From assembly GCF_014297445.1 (NCBI RefSeq), contig NZ_JACORU010000005.1, positions 310,001 to 374,000 on the forward strand: DNA of 64,000 nucleotides. The letters are read 5' to 3'. Below the pieces are notes generated by a model. That model was not told the DNA's origin. It did no database searches and saw only the letters and a list, made by a program, of their open reading frames with translations. Below, piece by piece: positions 25,684 to 32,790 of the stretch. The translations under genes and the position numbers were made by a program. Positions within the stretch are counted from its first letter, which is position 1; each line of letters opens with the position of its first letter. The stretch is from Ramlibacter albus. GTDB lineage: Bacteria > Pseudomonadota > Gammaproteobacteria > Burkholderiales > Burkholderiaceae_C.

Positions 25684-27015
25684 CTATTTGTCTTGTATAT
25701 CAGACACCCGCTCGCGTACGCGGTCGATGTTGTTGCGCAGCGCGTAGAGCTCGTCCGCATAGGACAGCGGCACGCTGATGCGGCCCACCTTTTCCTGCAG
25801 CTCGCCCAGCTCCTTGGCGAGGGCGGGCGCGCTTTGCGGGTCGTCCTTCAGTCGCTGCTCGATCTCGCGCAACTGCCCGTACCAGCGGAACACACGGGAG
25901 CGGATGCGGAACTGGTAGAGCGGCGGCACGATGCGCGACAGCGGCAGCATCACCGCGAGGATGATGCCCAGCGCGAGCCACATGCGCTCGACGAGGTTCG
26001 CCAGCCAGAAAGGCAGCCAGCGCTGCAGGAAAGGCGCGCCCGCGCCGATGGTGCGCGCGGCATCGCGCGACACCGCGTACTCGCTGTGTTCGACCGTCGG
26101 GAAGGCGCCCGCGCGATGGAACCAGCCCGCGCCGCCGTGCAAGTCGCGCGCGGCCAGCGCGAAGAGCTGCAGCAGGGCCGGGTGCGTGTCGGCGCGCGCG
26201 AGCAGCGAGGTGGTCGTTGCCACCAGCCGCACGTCCTGCGGCGGCAGGTCGCGCGCGAGGTCGACCACGCCGCGCGGCAGCACCACCGGCGTGAGGAAGG
26301 GAAAGCGCCGCGAGTAGGCCTCGCTCTGCGCGAAGTCCATCAGCTTCACGCCGGGCGTCTGCAGCAGCATCTGCACCATCAACGATTCGGGCGCCGACGC
26401 GAACACCAGTGCGTCGAGCTCGCCCGCGAGGAAGGCGACCGTGGCCGGCGTCTGTTCCAGCCGCGAGAGCTTCAGCGTTGCAACATCGACCTTGTTGGCT
26501 TCGAAGAGCTTGTCCACCAGCTGCGGCACGCCGCTGCCCGGCGTGCCCACGTTCAGCCGCAGGCCCTGCAGCTGCGCCAGCGAGGTGAGCGTGCCCTGGC
26601 GATTGAGCTTGCGCGCGGACTCTTCGCGGTAGAACAGCCACACGGGCTCGACGAAGAGGCTGCCGAGCGACACGAGCTCGCTCTCCTCGCCCGTCGCGCG
26701 CTCGTTGCTGCCGCCCTGCACGAACCCGAGGTCCGCCTTGCCGTCACGCAGCAACTGCAGGTTGGCCGAGGAGCCTTCGCTGGCCTGCAGCACCACTTCG
26801 ATGCCGTTCGCCGCGAGCGCCTTGCGGTAGCGCTTGCCGAATTCGTCGTAAGCGCTCTGGCCGGGGCCCGTCGCGAGCGTCACCTTGCGCGGCGGCGTAG
26901 GGTCGAGCCACAGGTAGGCCATGACGAGCAGCACCACGGCCAGCACGGCGAAGGGGCCCGCGGCAACCAGCAGGTCGCGCAGGGACAGCAGCGTGTGGCG
27001 GATCGCGCGCGTCAC
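25684..27015 (-). CDS. TAXI-family TRAP solute receptor-like membrane protein
   Basis: A 443-residue protein of the TAXI group of TRAP solute receptors. One N-terminal membrane helix (about 15-38) is followed by the binding-protein domain (KVTLATGPGQSAYDEFGKRY, 44-63; ADLGFVQGG; LNVGTPGSGVPQLVDKLFEA), and unusually a second hydrophobic segment near residues 335-360 followed by a Gln/Glu/Arg-rich helical, coiled-coil-like tail. Both ends anchored in the membrane would place the ligand domain in the periplasm and the tail in the cytoplasm, more like a sensor than a free receptor. The start is a GTG overlapping the peptidase stop (GTGA). No TRAP permease genes are nearby. Confidence 0.82.
   Translation of the reverse strand: MTRAIRHTLLSLRDLLVAAGPFAVLAVVLLVMAYLWLDPTPPRKVTLATGPGQSAYDEFGKRYRKALAANGIEVVLQASEGSSANLQLLRDGKADLGFVQGGSNERATGEESELVSLGSLFVEPVWLFYREESARKLNRQGTLTSLAQLQGLRLNVGTPGSGVPQLVDKLFEANKVDVATLKLSRLEQTPATVAFLAGELDALVFASAPESLMVQMLLQTPGVKLMDFAQSEAYSRRFPFLTPVVLPRGVVDLARDLPPQDVRLVATTTSLLARADTHPALLQLFALAARDLHGGAGWFHRAGAFPTVEHSEYAVSRDAARTIGAGAPFLQRWLPFWLANLVERMWLALGIILAVMLPLSRIVPPLYQFRIRSRVFRWYGQLREIEQRLKDDPQSAPALAKELGELQEKVGRISVPLSYADELYALRNNIDRVRERVSDIQDK
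25689..25706 (-). promoter_or_regulatory. candidate HipB operator
   Basis: A perfect inverted repeat of 5-bp arms, TGTCT and AGACA, separated by 8 bp lies 22 bp before the hipB start and inside the last codons of the TAXI receptor gene. E. coli HipB recognises TATCC-N8-GGATA, which has the same geometry. A further AGACA half-site is at 25662-25666. The assignment is inference. Confidence 0.5.
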
Positions 27016-27995
27016 TGGCGGGCGGCGAAGTCGCGTGCCGCGGGCAACTTCAGCCCGTCGAAGTCCAGCGATGTGGCCGCGCGCACGGCGCGCAGCACGG
27101 CTTGTGCCACGGCCTCGGCCGCCATCGCGGACAGCGTCAGCATGTCCAGCGGCTTGCCGGCCTTGCCGGTGGCCAGCGCGAACAACGTATCGCCGTCGAA
27201 CATCGTGTGTGCGGGGTTGATGGCGCGCGCCAGGCCGTCGTGCCCCACCGTCGCGAGGCGAGACGCCTGCGGCTTCGTGAGCACCGCGTCGGTCGCAACC
27301 ACGCCGATGGTGGTGTTGCTGCCGGGGATGATGCGCTTGTGCGGGTCGCCGCGCACCATCGCCTGCTGCGTGTTCAGCAGCGACTTTCCGTCGTCGGCGC
27401 GCGCACCCGCGACGACCTGGCCGGTCGCGGGATCGATCACGTCGCCCAGCGCATTGCATGCGATGAGCGCGCCGACGGTGATGCCATGCGCCGTGACCGA
27501 CGCGCTGCCGATGCCGCCCTTCATCGCGCGGTCCATGCCGAAGATCTTGCCGACGATCGCACCTGTGCCGGCGCCCACGCAGCCCTCCTGCGGCGGCTGC
27601 TTCGATGCGGCCGCGCACGCGGCGTAACCTGCGTTCGCATCGGGACGGATCGACGGGTCACCCATGTAGAGATCGAACAGCACCGCCGCCGGCACGATGG
27701 GCACGCGGCCCTTGGCCACCTGCAGGCCGATGCCGTGCTCGTCGAGCCAGCGCATCGCGCCGCTGGCCGCGTCCAGGCCCCACGCGCTGCCGCCGGAGAG
27801 CACCACGGCGTGCACCTGCTCGACGAGGTTGGTGGGCGAGAGCAGGTCGGTCTCGCGCGTGCCGGGCGCCGCGCCGCGCACGTCGACGCCGCCCACGGCG
27901 CCCTCCCGCGTGATCACGACCGTGCAGCCGGTCGGGCGGCGCGGGTCGGTGAAGTGGCCCACTTCGATGCCGGCCACGTCGGTGATGGAACTCAT
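27012..27995 (-). CDS. P1/S58 family peptidase (DmpA-like)
   Basis: N-terminal nucleophile hydrolase of the DmpA/BapA (S58, P1) family, 327 residues; members are aminopeptidases or beta-peptidyl aminopeptidases that self-cleave into two chains. Family landmarks are ITDVAGIEVGH at the N-terminus, VVLSGGSAWGLDAASG (about 63-78), and IIPGSNTTIGVVATDA (about 226-241), where the Ser of PGSNTT is the expected new N-terminal nucleophile after cleavage. No signal peptide is visible. It is first in an operon with the TAXI gene (4-nt overlap). A CATAAT hexamer ends 7 nt before its ATG, the leaderless arrangement. Confidence 0.88.
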   Translation of the reverse strand: MSSITDVAGIEVGHFTDPRRPTGCTVVITREGAVGGVDVRGAAPGTRETDLLSPTNLVEQVHAVVLSGGSAWGLDAASGAMRWLDEHGIGLQVAKGRVPIVPAAVLFDLYMGDPSIRPDANAGYAACAAASKQPPQEGCVGAGTGAIVGKIFGMDRAMKGGIGSASVTAHGITVGALIACNALGDVIDPATGQVVAGARADDGKSLLNTQQAMVRGDPHKRIIPGSNTTIGVVATDAVLTKPQASRLATVGHDGLARAINPAHTMFDGDTLFALATGKAGKPLDMLTLSAMAAEAVAQAVLRAVRAATSLDFDGLKLPAARDFAARQ

Positions 27996-28002
27996 GGCGG
28001 CG

Positions 28003-28008
28003 ATTATG
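28003..28008 (-). promoter_or_regulatory. -10 element (CATAAT) of the S58 peptidase gene
   Basis: On the minus strand CATAAT ends 7 nt before the ATG at 27995 with no Shine-Dalgarno between; leaderless type. Confidence 0.5.
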
Positions 28009-28021
28009 GGCTGCGCCGCGT

Positions 28022-28035
28022 TTGACGAAACGCAA
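28022..28035 (+). promoter_or_regulatory. weak FNR-like box
   Basis: TTGAC-GAAA-CGCAA agrees with the FNR consensus TTGAT-N4-ATCAA at 7 of 10 positions. Its centre is 40.5 bp before the ATG at 28069, close to the class II position if that gene is leaderless. It is too degenerate to be sure. Confidence 0.3.
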
Positions 28036-28056
28036 GTGCCCTGTGGCGCGGCTTCC

Positions 28057-28062
28057 TAGACT
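28057..28062 (+). promoter_or_regulatory. -10 element (TAGACT) of the 54-residue gene
   Basis: CCTAGACTGG with TAGACT ending 6 nt before the ATG at 28069. The same ten bases precede the MBL nuclease gene at 39596. Confidence 0.45.
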
Positions 28063-28068
28063 GGCCCC

Positions 28069-28233
28069 ATGCCTCCGATGACGACACTCCCTCCGCAAGC
28101 CTGGCGCAGCCGGCGCGGGCGGCTGGCGTCCACGGCGATGGTGTGGGGTTTCGGGGTCGCGCAATTGCGCGAGGCTGCTCGTCCGGTGACGGCAGCACCG
28201 GCTCCCGCACCGGCGCCGGCGCCTGCGCGCTAG
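28069..28233 (+). CDS. small unknown protein with Pro-Ala tail
   Basis: A possible 54-residue gene: MPPMTTLPPQAWRSRRGRLA at the start, a short moderately hydrophobic middle (STAMVWGFGVAQL), and an alternating Ala-Pro tail ending in Arg. The case for a real gene rests on the leaderless-type -10 hexamer (TAGACT) exactly 6 nt before the ATG and a weak FNR-like box upstream, not on similarity. It diverges from the S58 peptidase gene and is convergent with the MerR gene, whose stop lies 4 nt away. It may be a short membrane-associated peptide. The alternating Pro-Ala end could also be a chance product of G+C-rich sequence. Confidence 0.4.
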   Translation: MPPMTTLPPQAWRSRRGRLASTAMVWGFGVAQLREAARPVTAAPAPAPAPAPAR

Positions 28234-28237
28234 TGCC

Positions 28238-28801
28238 TCAAGCCGCAGCGGCGAACGACCGGCTCCAGGCCATCAGCCCCGAGTGCGGCGACTCGCGGCG
28301 AACCGGCGCCGCAACCGGTGCGCGCTTGCGCTGCACCGTCGAACCCGCCTTTACCTCCTTCAGCGTCGCGCCGCGCCGCACCTCGATCGGCTGCGCGGCC
28401 GCGGGTGCATGCGTGAGGTGCTCCAGGATCGCGCAGCACGAACGCTCGTCGCCCGCGCAATCCTCCACCCACTTCGACAAGGTCGCGCGCATCGCATCGA
28501 GTTCGCGCTGGCGCTCCTCCAGCTCGGCGAGCTGCTGCCGCGCCAGCTCCTTCACCGCCTTGCTCTCGCGTCGTTCGTCGCGCCACAACTTGAGCAGTGC
28601 CTCGATCTGCGGGATGGCGAAGCCCACGGCGCGCGCCTGGCGGATGAAGCGCAGCATCTCCACCTCGCGCGGGGTGTAGACGCGGTAGCCCGCGTCGGTG
28701 CGGTCCGCCGCGGGGATCAGGCCCAGCGACTCGTAGTGGCGGACCATCTTGGGGGTGACGCCCGCCGCCGCGGCGGCCTGGCCGATGTTCATGGGGTTCA
28801 T
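28238..28801 (-). CDS. MerR-family metal-responsive regulator (CueR/ZntR-like)
   Basis: Transcription regulator of 187 residues. The MerR winged helix is at residues 4-72 (MNIGQAAAAAGVTPKMVRHY, then ESLGLIPA), followed by the dimerisation helix and a Cys cluster, Cys115-x6-Cys122-Cys123, in the place where CueR, ZntR and PbrR bind metal. The 60-residue tail after it, rich in Arg, Ala and Lys, is longer than in CueR. GGAGAA before the ATG at 28801 sets the start over the ATG three codons later. Upstream is a promoter with a 19-bp spacer that contains a perfect palindrome, the MerR hallmark. Copper is a likely ligand given the metal genes nearby, but zinc or lead fit as well. Confidence 0.85.
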   Translation of the reverse strand: MNPMNIGQAAAAAGVTPKMVRHYESLGLIPAADRTDAGYRVYTPREVEMLRFIRQARAVGFAIPQIEALLKLWRDERRESKAVKELARQQLAELEERQRELDAMRATLSKWVEDCAGDERSCCAILEHLTHAPAAAQPIEVRRGATLKEVKAGSTVQRKRAPVAAPVRRESPHSGLMAWSRSFAAAA

Positions 28802-28916
28802 GCTTCGTTTCTCCTTGCCGGTGCCCGTACTCTGGGGCAGGGCGGCCCTGGCGGCAATGCCGGGGTTCCCTCTTTTCCTGCCATGTGCCGGCGGGGCTCG
28901 CCCGGCAACGAAACGA

Positions 28917-28947
28917 AGTCTCGACCTTGCCATCATGGCAAGGTCAA
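28917..28947 (-). promoter_or_regulatory. MerR-type promoter with 23-bp perfect palindromic operator
   Basis: On the minus strand TTGACC (-35, 28947-28942) and GAGACT (-10, 28922-28917) are 19 bp apart, the long spacer typical of MerR-activated promoters. An exact palindrome covers 28923-28945: left arm GACCTTGCCAT, one central C, and the exact reverse complement. It should be the regulator's own promoter and binding site. Confidence 0.7.
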
Positions 28948-28960
28948 GCACCGCAGCGCC

Positions 28961-28991
28961 TTGACCTTCACATCGTGGCAACCCCGAACCT
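28961..28991 (+). promoter_or_regulatory. second, imperfect MerR-type promoter facing the YtkA-like gene
   Basis: TTGACC (28961-28966) and GAACCT (28986-28991) are separated by 19 bp. The spacer keeps part of the palindrome seen at 28923 (ACCTT and GTGGCAA). It points toward 29029, so the regulator may also control the YtkA-like and peroxidase genes. Confidence 0.4.
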
Positions 28992-29028
28992 TCGGTCATC
29001 CCAAACCGGACCCGAAGGAACCGACACC

Positions 29029-29469
29029 ATGAAAGAAAACTTCTCCCGCCGCACCCTGTTCGCCGCTGCGGCCGGCCTCGCCTTGCTGGCCACCGGCTGC
29101 GCCACGGCCGCCACCGAAGCGGGCCGCGACTACTCGACCGACAAGCTCACGCAGCAAGGCGGCTTCCGCGTCTCCTGGCGCACGGAGACCGGCGCACCGC
29201 CGATCGGCCAGCTGCATACGTGGGTGCTGCACGTCGCGCGCCCGGACGGCACACCCGTCACCGATGCGGCGATCGCCATCGACGGCGACATGCCGCAGCA
29301 CCTGCATGGCCTGCCGACGCGCCCGCGCATGACGCGGCACCTGGGCAACGGCGACTACCTCATCGACGGCATCAAGTTCCAGATGGGCGGCTGGTGGGTG
29401 ATGGAGTTCACCATCACCGCGCAAGGCCGCAAGGACCTCGCCAAGTTCAACCTGATGCTCAAGCGATAG
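29029..29469 (+). CDS. YtkA/FixH-like exported protein
   Basis: A 146-residue exported protein with a twin-arginine-like start (SRRTLFAAAAGLALLATGC) that ends in a plausible lipobox (ATGC), so it may be a lipoprotein. The folded part matches the YtkA-like immunoglobulin-type domain: WVLHVARPDGTPVTDAAIAI, then DGDMPQHLHGLPTRPR and GIKFQMGGWWVMEF. The MPQHxHG motif suggests metal (copper) binding. It lies downstream of a candidate MerR-controlled promoter and 8 nt before the di-haem peroxidase gene, so the two are probably one operon. AAGGA precedes the ATG. Biochemical function of the family is not established. Confidence 0.8.
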   Translation: MKENFSRRTLFAAAAGLALLATGCATAATEAGRDYSTDKLTQQGGFRVSWRTETGAPPIGQLHTWVLHVARPDGTPVTDAAIAIDGDMPQHLHGLPTRPRMTRHLGNGDYLIDGIKFQMGGWWVMEFTITAQGRKDLAKFNLMLKR

Positions 29470-29477
29470 GCCCCAAG

Positions 29478-30641
29478 ATGAAACGAGCCTGCATCCTTGC
29501 ACTGTTCCTCTCGCTGGCCGCGGGCTTGCTGTACGCCACGGGCGATGGCGGCTGGTCGCCGGTGGAACGCAAAGACATCGCGTCGCTGGCCCTGCGGTCG
29601 CTGGGTCCCCTGCCGCCGGATCCGTCGAACCGCTTCGCCGACAACGAGCGCGCGGCCGAGTTCGGCCAGCGCCTGTTCTTCGACAAGCGCTTCAGCAGCA
29701 ACGGGCAGGTGGCCTGCGCCACGTGCCACATGCCCGACAAGTCGTTCCAGGACGGCACGCCGCTCGCGAAGGGCGTGGGCACGACCAACCGCCGCACCAT
29801 GGCGATCGTCGGCACCGCGCGCAGCCCGTGGCAGTTCTGGGATGGCCGCAAGGACAGCCAGTGGGCGCAGGCGCTGGGCCCGCTCGAAAGCCCGGTGGAA
29901 CATGGCGGCGACCGCATGCAGTACGCGCGCGTCATCGCCGACCACTACCGTGCCGACTACGAGTCGCTGTTCGGTCCCATGCCCGACATCGGCAAGCGCG
30001 AAGAGGCGACGCGTGTGTTCGTCAACATGGGCAAGGCGATCGCTGCGTACGAACGCAAGCTGGAGCCCGGTGCGTCGAAGTTCGATGCGTTCGCGGATTC
30101 GCTGGCACGCGGTGATGCCGACGCGAACAAGCGGCTCACGAGCAACGAGATCGCCGGCCTGAAGCTGTTCCTCGGCAAGGGCCAGTGCCTGCAATGCCAC
30201 AGCGGGCCGCTGCTCACGAACCACGAGTTCCACAACACCGGCGTGCCTGCCGCACCCGGGCTGCCCCTGGACACGGGGCGGCTTGGCGGCGTGAGGGACG
30301 TGCTGAAGGACGAATTCAATTGCCTCTCGATCCACAGCGACGGGAAGCCCGAGCAGTGCGGCGAGATCCGCTTCCTCGCGGAGAACAGGCACCAGGAGCG
30401 CCAGTTCCGCGTGCCGTCGCTGCGCAATGTGGCGGATCGAGCGCCGTACATGCATGCGGGGCAGCTGGCTTCGCTGCGCGACGTGGTGCGTCACTACAGC
30501 CGTGCGCCGGCGGCGCCTGCCGGGCACAGCGAGTTGTCGCGCCTCGATTTGAGCGACCGTGAAGTCGACCAGCTGGTTGCCTTCCTGCAGACGCTCAGCG
30601 GGCCCGTTGCCGCGGAGCCCAAGTGGCTCCGCGCGCCCTAA
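29478..30641 (+). CDS. di-haem cytochrome c peroxidase (MauG/CCP family)
   Basis: Periplasmic di-haem protein of 387 residues. A signal peptide (residues 1-20, ending LYATG) is followed by haem sites CATCH (80-84) and CLQCH (237-241), WQFWDGRKDSQWAQALGP (118-135) and FRVPSLRNVADRAPYMHAG, all of which are CCP/MauG signatures. It either reduces peroxide using cytochrome c or oxidises a partner protein, as MauG does. It follows the YtkA-like gene by 8 nt. The end overlaps the convergent GlxA-like gene by 4 nt. MauG and bacterial CCP cannot be separated with confidence here, though the motif order resembles the MauG-like branch found beside metal-binding YtkA proteins. Confidence 0.9.
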   Translation: MKRACILALFLSLAAGLLYATGDGGWSPVERKDIASLALRSLGPLPPDPSNRFADNERAAEFGQRLFFDKRFSSNGQVACATCHMPDKSFQDGTPLAKGVGTTNRRTMAIVGTARSPWQFWDGRKDSQWAQALGPLESPVEHGGDRMQYARVIADHYRADYESLFGPMPDIGKREEATRVFVNMGKAIAAYERKLEPGASKFDAFADSLARGDADANKRLTSNEIAGLKLFLGKGQCLQCHSGPLLTNHEFHNTGVPAAPGLPLDTGRLGGVRDVLKDEFNCLSIHSDGKPEQCGEIRFLAENRHQERQFRVPSLRNVADRAPYMHAGQLASLRDVVRHYSRAPAAPAGHSELSRLDLSDREVDQLVAFLQTLSGPVAAEPKWLRAP

Positions 30642-31570
30642 GCGCTGGCGGTCCGCCGAAGTGAGGAGGGCGTGATCCCCAGCAAGCGCGCGAAGCTGCG
30701 CCGCATGCGTTCGGGATCGCCGAAGCCGCACTGATCCGCGACTTTCTGGACAGAAGCTGCCCCCGCGTCCAACGCCGTGCGGGCGGCTTCGACACGAATG
30801 CGCTCGACGGCCTTCGCCGGCGTCACACCGGTTTCCTCATGGAACGCTCGCGCAAAGTGCCGCGGACTCATGAAGGCGCGCTCCGCGAGCTCCTCCACGC
30901 TGTGCCGCTCCTTCAGGTTCTGCCGCACGTGGTCCAGCACCGCATCGAACCGGCTGCGCCCTCCCTGCATCGACAGCAGCGCGGAGAACTGCGACTGCCC
31001 ACCCGGCCTGCGGTAATAAACCACGAGCTCCTGCGCCACACGCCGAGCGATCTCGGGCCCCACGTCGTGCGAGATCATTGCAAGTGCCAGGTCGATCCCC
31101 GCCGTGATGCCGGCGCTGGTCCAGATGCGGCCCTCCTGCACGAAGATGCGGTCCGCATCGAGGTTCACCTTCGGGAACATCTCGCGGAACTGCGAGGTGC
31201 GTGACCAGTGCGTCGTGGCCGTGCGCCCGTCCAGCAGGCCTGCAGCCGCCAGCAGGATGCTGCCCGAGCACACACTCGCCACACGCAGCCCCGCGCGCTC
31301 GGCGCGGCGCAGGTACGCGAGCAGCTTGTCGTCCTTCGCGGCCTCGTCCACGCCGAAGCCGCCCGACACCAGCAGCGTGTCGCCCGAAGGCGTGCGCGGC
31401 AACGCATCGGCCACCATCGCCACGCGCGAAGAACTGCGCACCTCACCCGCCGCGGCCGCGACGACCCTCAGTTCGTAGTGCCCGCGCGCCGCCTCGAAAG
31501 CCGCGATGGGCCCGGCCGCGTCGAGCAGCTGGAAGCGGGGGAAGACCAGGATCGAGATGCGGCGCCGCAT
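30638..31570 (-). CDS. GlxA-family AraC-type transcription regulator
   Basis: Regulator of 310 residues with an N-terminal DJ-1/PfpI-like domain (ISILVFPRFQLLDAAGPIAA at 5-24; VASVCSGSILLAAAGLLDGR around 100-120, with the nucleophile-elbow Cys) and a C-terminal AraC double helix-turn-helix (about 205-305, including FMSPRHFARAFHEETG and QVADQCGF-like wording). GlxA-type activators sense small nitrogenous molecules through the DJ-1 domain. It diverges from a DJ-1/PfpI enzyme gene (31654), a common pairing in which it controls that enzyme. No leaderless-type hexamer precedes the ATG. Confidence 0.9.
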   Translation of the reverse strand: MRRRISILVFPRFQLLDAAGPIAAFEAARGHYELRVVAAAAGEVRSSSRVAMVADALPRTPSGDTLLVSGGFGVDEAAKDDKLLAYLRRAERAGLRVASVCSGSILLAAAGLLDGRTATTHWSRTSQFREMFPKVNLDADRIFVQEGRIWTSAGITAGIDLALAMISHDVGPEIARRVAQELVVYYRRPGGQSQFSALLSMQGGRSRFDAVLDHVRQNLKERHSVEELAERAFMSPRHFARAFHEETGVTPAKAVERIRVEAARTALDAGAASVQKVADQCGFGDPERMRRSFARLLGITPSSLRRTASA

Positions 31571-31653
31571 GGCAGGAAAAGCGGGAAAGGCGACATTGCC
31601 GCCATCATCATCCGGCCCGATGCTCGCTGCGTCAACTTCACGCGAGGCCCACC

Positions 31654-32331
31654 ATGATCCATATCGGTTTCCTGCTGTTCCCCAAAGTCACGCAACTGGA
31701 CCTCACCGGCCCCGCGCAGATCCTTTCGCGCGTGCCCGACGCGCGCGTTCACCTGGTGTGGAAGGACCTGCAGCCGGTGGAAACGGACGTCGGTTTCTCG
31801 ATCGTGCCGACCACCACCTTCGACGATTGCCCCCAGCTCACGGTGCTGTGCGTGCCGGGAGGCTTCGGCATGGCGCAACAGCTCAATGACGAGACGACGC
31901 TGAGCTTCCTGCGCAGGCAGGGCGAAGGCGCGAAGTACGTCACTTCGGTGTGCAACGGCTCTCTGGTGCTGGGGGCTGCGGGAATGCTGCAGCGCTACAA
32001 GTCGGCCTGCCACTGGGCGTGGCGCGACTACCTGCCGCGCTTCGGCGCGGTGCCGGTGGCCGAGCGCGTGGTGCGCGACCGCAACCGCATCTCGGGCGGC
32101 GGCGTGACGGCGGGGATCGATTTCGGGTTGGCGCTCGCGGCGGAGCTGGCGGGCGAGGCGCAGGCGAAGCTGCTGCAACTGGCTTTCGAGTACGACCCGA
32201 AGCCGCCCTTCGATTGCGGCACGCCGGAGAAGGCGGGCGGCGAACTGGTGGCGCGCCTGCGCGAGCTGCAGGCGCCCCGGTTCCGCCAGGCGGAAGCCCT
32301 GATCGAGCAAGCCGCGCTGGCGGGTGCCTGA
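31654..32331 (+). CDS. DJ-1/PfpI family protein, isonitrile hydratase-like
   Basis: A 225-residue cytosolic protein of the DJ-1/PfpI superfamily. IGFLLFPKVTQLDLTGPAQI is at residues 4-23 and the nucleophile elbow VTSVCNGSLVLGAAG (about 96-110) carries the reactive Cys; GGGVTAGIDFGLALA near 150 matches InhA-type isonitrile hydratases, which convert isonitriles to N-formamides. Length and motifs fit that subgroup better than the protease or glyoxalase ones. It diverges from the GlxA-type regulator across 83 bp. The ATG is chosen because homology to the family begins at IHIGF, right after it. Confidence 0.88.
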   Translation: MIHIGFLLFPKVTQLDLTGPAQILSRVPDARVHLVWKDLQPVETDVGFSIVPTTTFDDCPQLTVLCVPGGFGMAQQLNDETTLSFLRRQGEGAKYVTSVCNGSLVLGAAGMLQRYKSACHWAWRDYLPRFGAVPVAERVVRDRNRISGGGVTAGIDFGLALAAELAGEAQAKLLQLAFEYDPKPPFDCGTPEKAGGELVARLRELQAPRFRQAEALIEQAALAGA

Positions 32332-32336
32332 GCAGG

Positions 32337-32471
32337 CATTACATCGCTGTAGTCGGCGCGGACTTCGGCGCGCGTGAGCGAACCGTTGAACGCGGTGCGG
32401 TTGGCGGCGTCGTCGGCGGCTTCGTTCGCGAACGCGGAGAAAGCGCTGAGCAGCAGGGTGGATGCGACGCT
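32337..32471 (-). pseudogene. remnant of a DUF4148-type exported protein
   Basis: On the minus strand, in a frame without its own start codon, the sequence reads VASTLLLSAFSAFANEAADD and continues with NRTAFNGSLTRAEVRADYSD. This is the signal-peptide cleavage region and first mature residues of DUF4148 proteins, small exported proteins common in Burkholderiales and often near metal genes. It begins right at the cusF stop codon and ends at the DJ-1 gene, so both the start and the C-terminal half are missing. It is a deletion scar rather than a functional gene. Confidence 0.6.
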
Positions 32472-32473
32472 GC

Positions 32474-32773
32474 CTATTTCGCGGCTTCGATCGCGGTAAC
32501 GACCAGCTTGCCGCCGCCCTCGTCGACGGCCGCGAAGCGGACCTTGTCGCCGTTCTTCACCTTGTCGAGCAGCTTCGCATCCTTCACACCGAACACCATG
32601 GTCATGGGTGGCATGTCCAGGTTCTTGATGTGCTCGTGCTTGAGCGTGATCTTCTTGTTGGTCTTGTCGACCTTGCGCACTTCGCCGCTCGTGAGGTCGG
32701 CCGCGAACGATGTGAAGGCAAGTGCGGCGGCGGCGACTGCGGTGATGGCGGGGAAGAGGAATTTGCGTGCCAT
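32474..32773 (-). CDS. cusF: CusF-like periplasmic copper/silver chaperone
   Basis: Periplasmic metallochaperone of 99 residues that binds Cu(I)/Ag(I) and hands it to the CusCBA efflux pump. A signal peptide ends at SFAA (residue 25), and the OB-fold carries the metal motif: His in KHEHIKNLDMPPMTMVF (about 48-64), with the Met-x-Met pair and the conserved Trp position taken by another residue. AGGAG lies 6 nt before the ATG. It is the last gene of the efflux operon, 17 nt after the cupredoxin gene. The usual CusF Trp that caps the metal is not evident, so affinity may differ. The CusB of this operon has a second CusF domain fused to its C-terminus. Confidence 0.85.
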   Translation of the reverse strand: MARKFLFPAITAVAAAALAFTSFAADLTSGEVRKVDKTNKKITLKHEHIKNLDMPPMTMVFGVKDAKLLDKVKNGDKVRFAAVDEGGGKLVVTAIEAAK

Positions 32774-32790
32774 GGGATTCTCCTGGGTTG

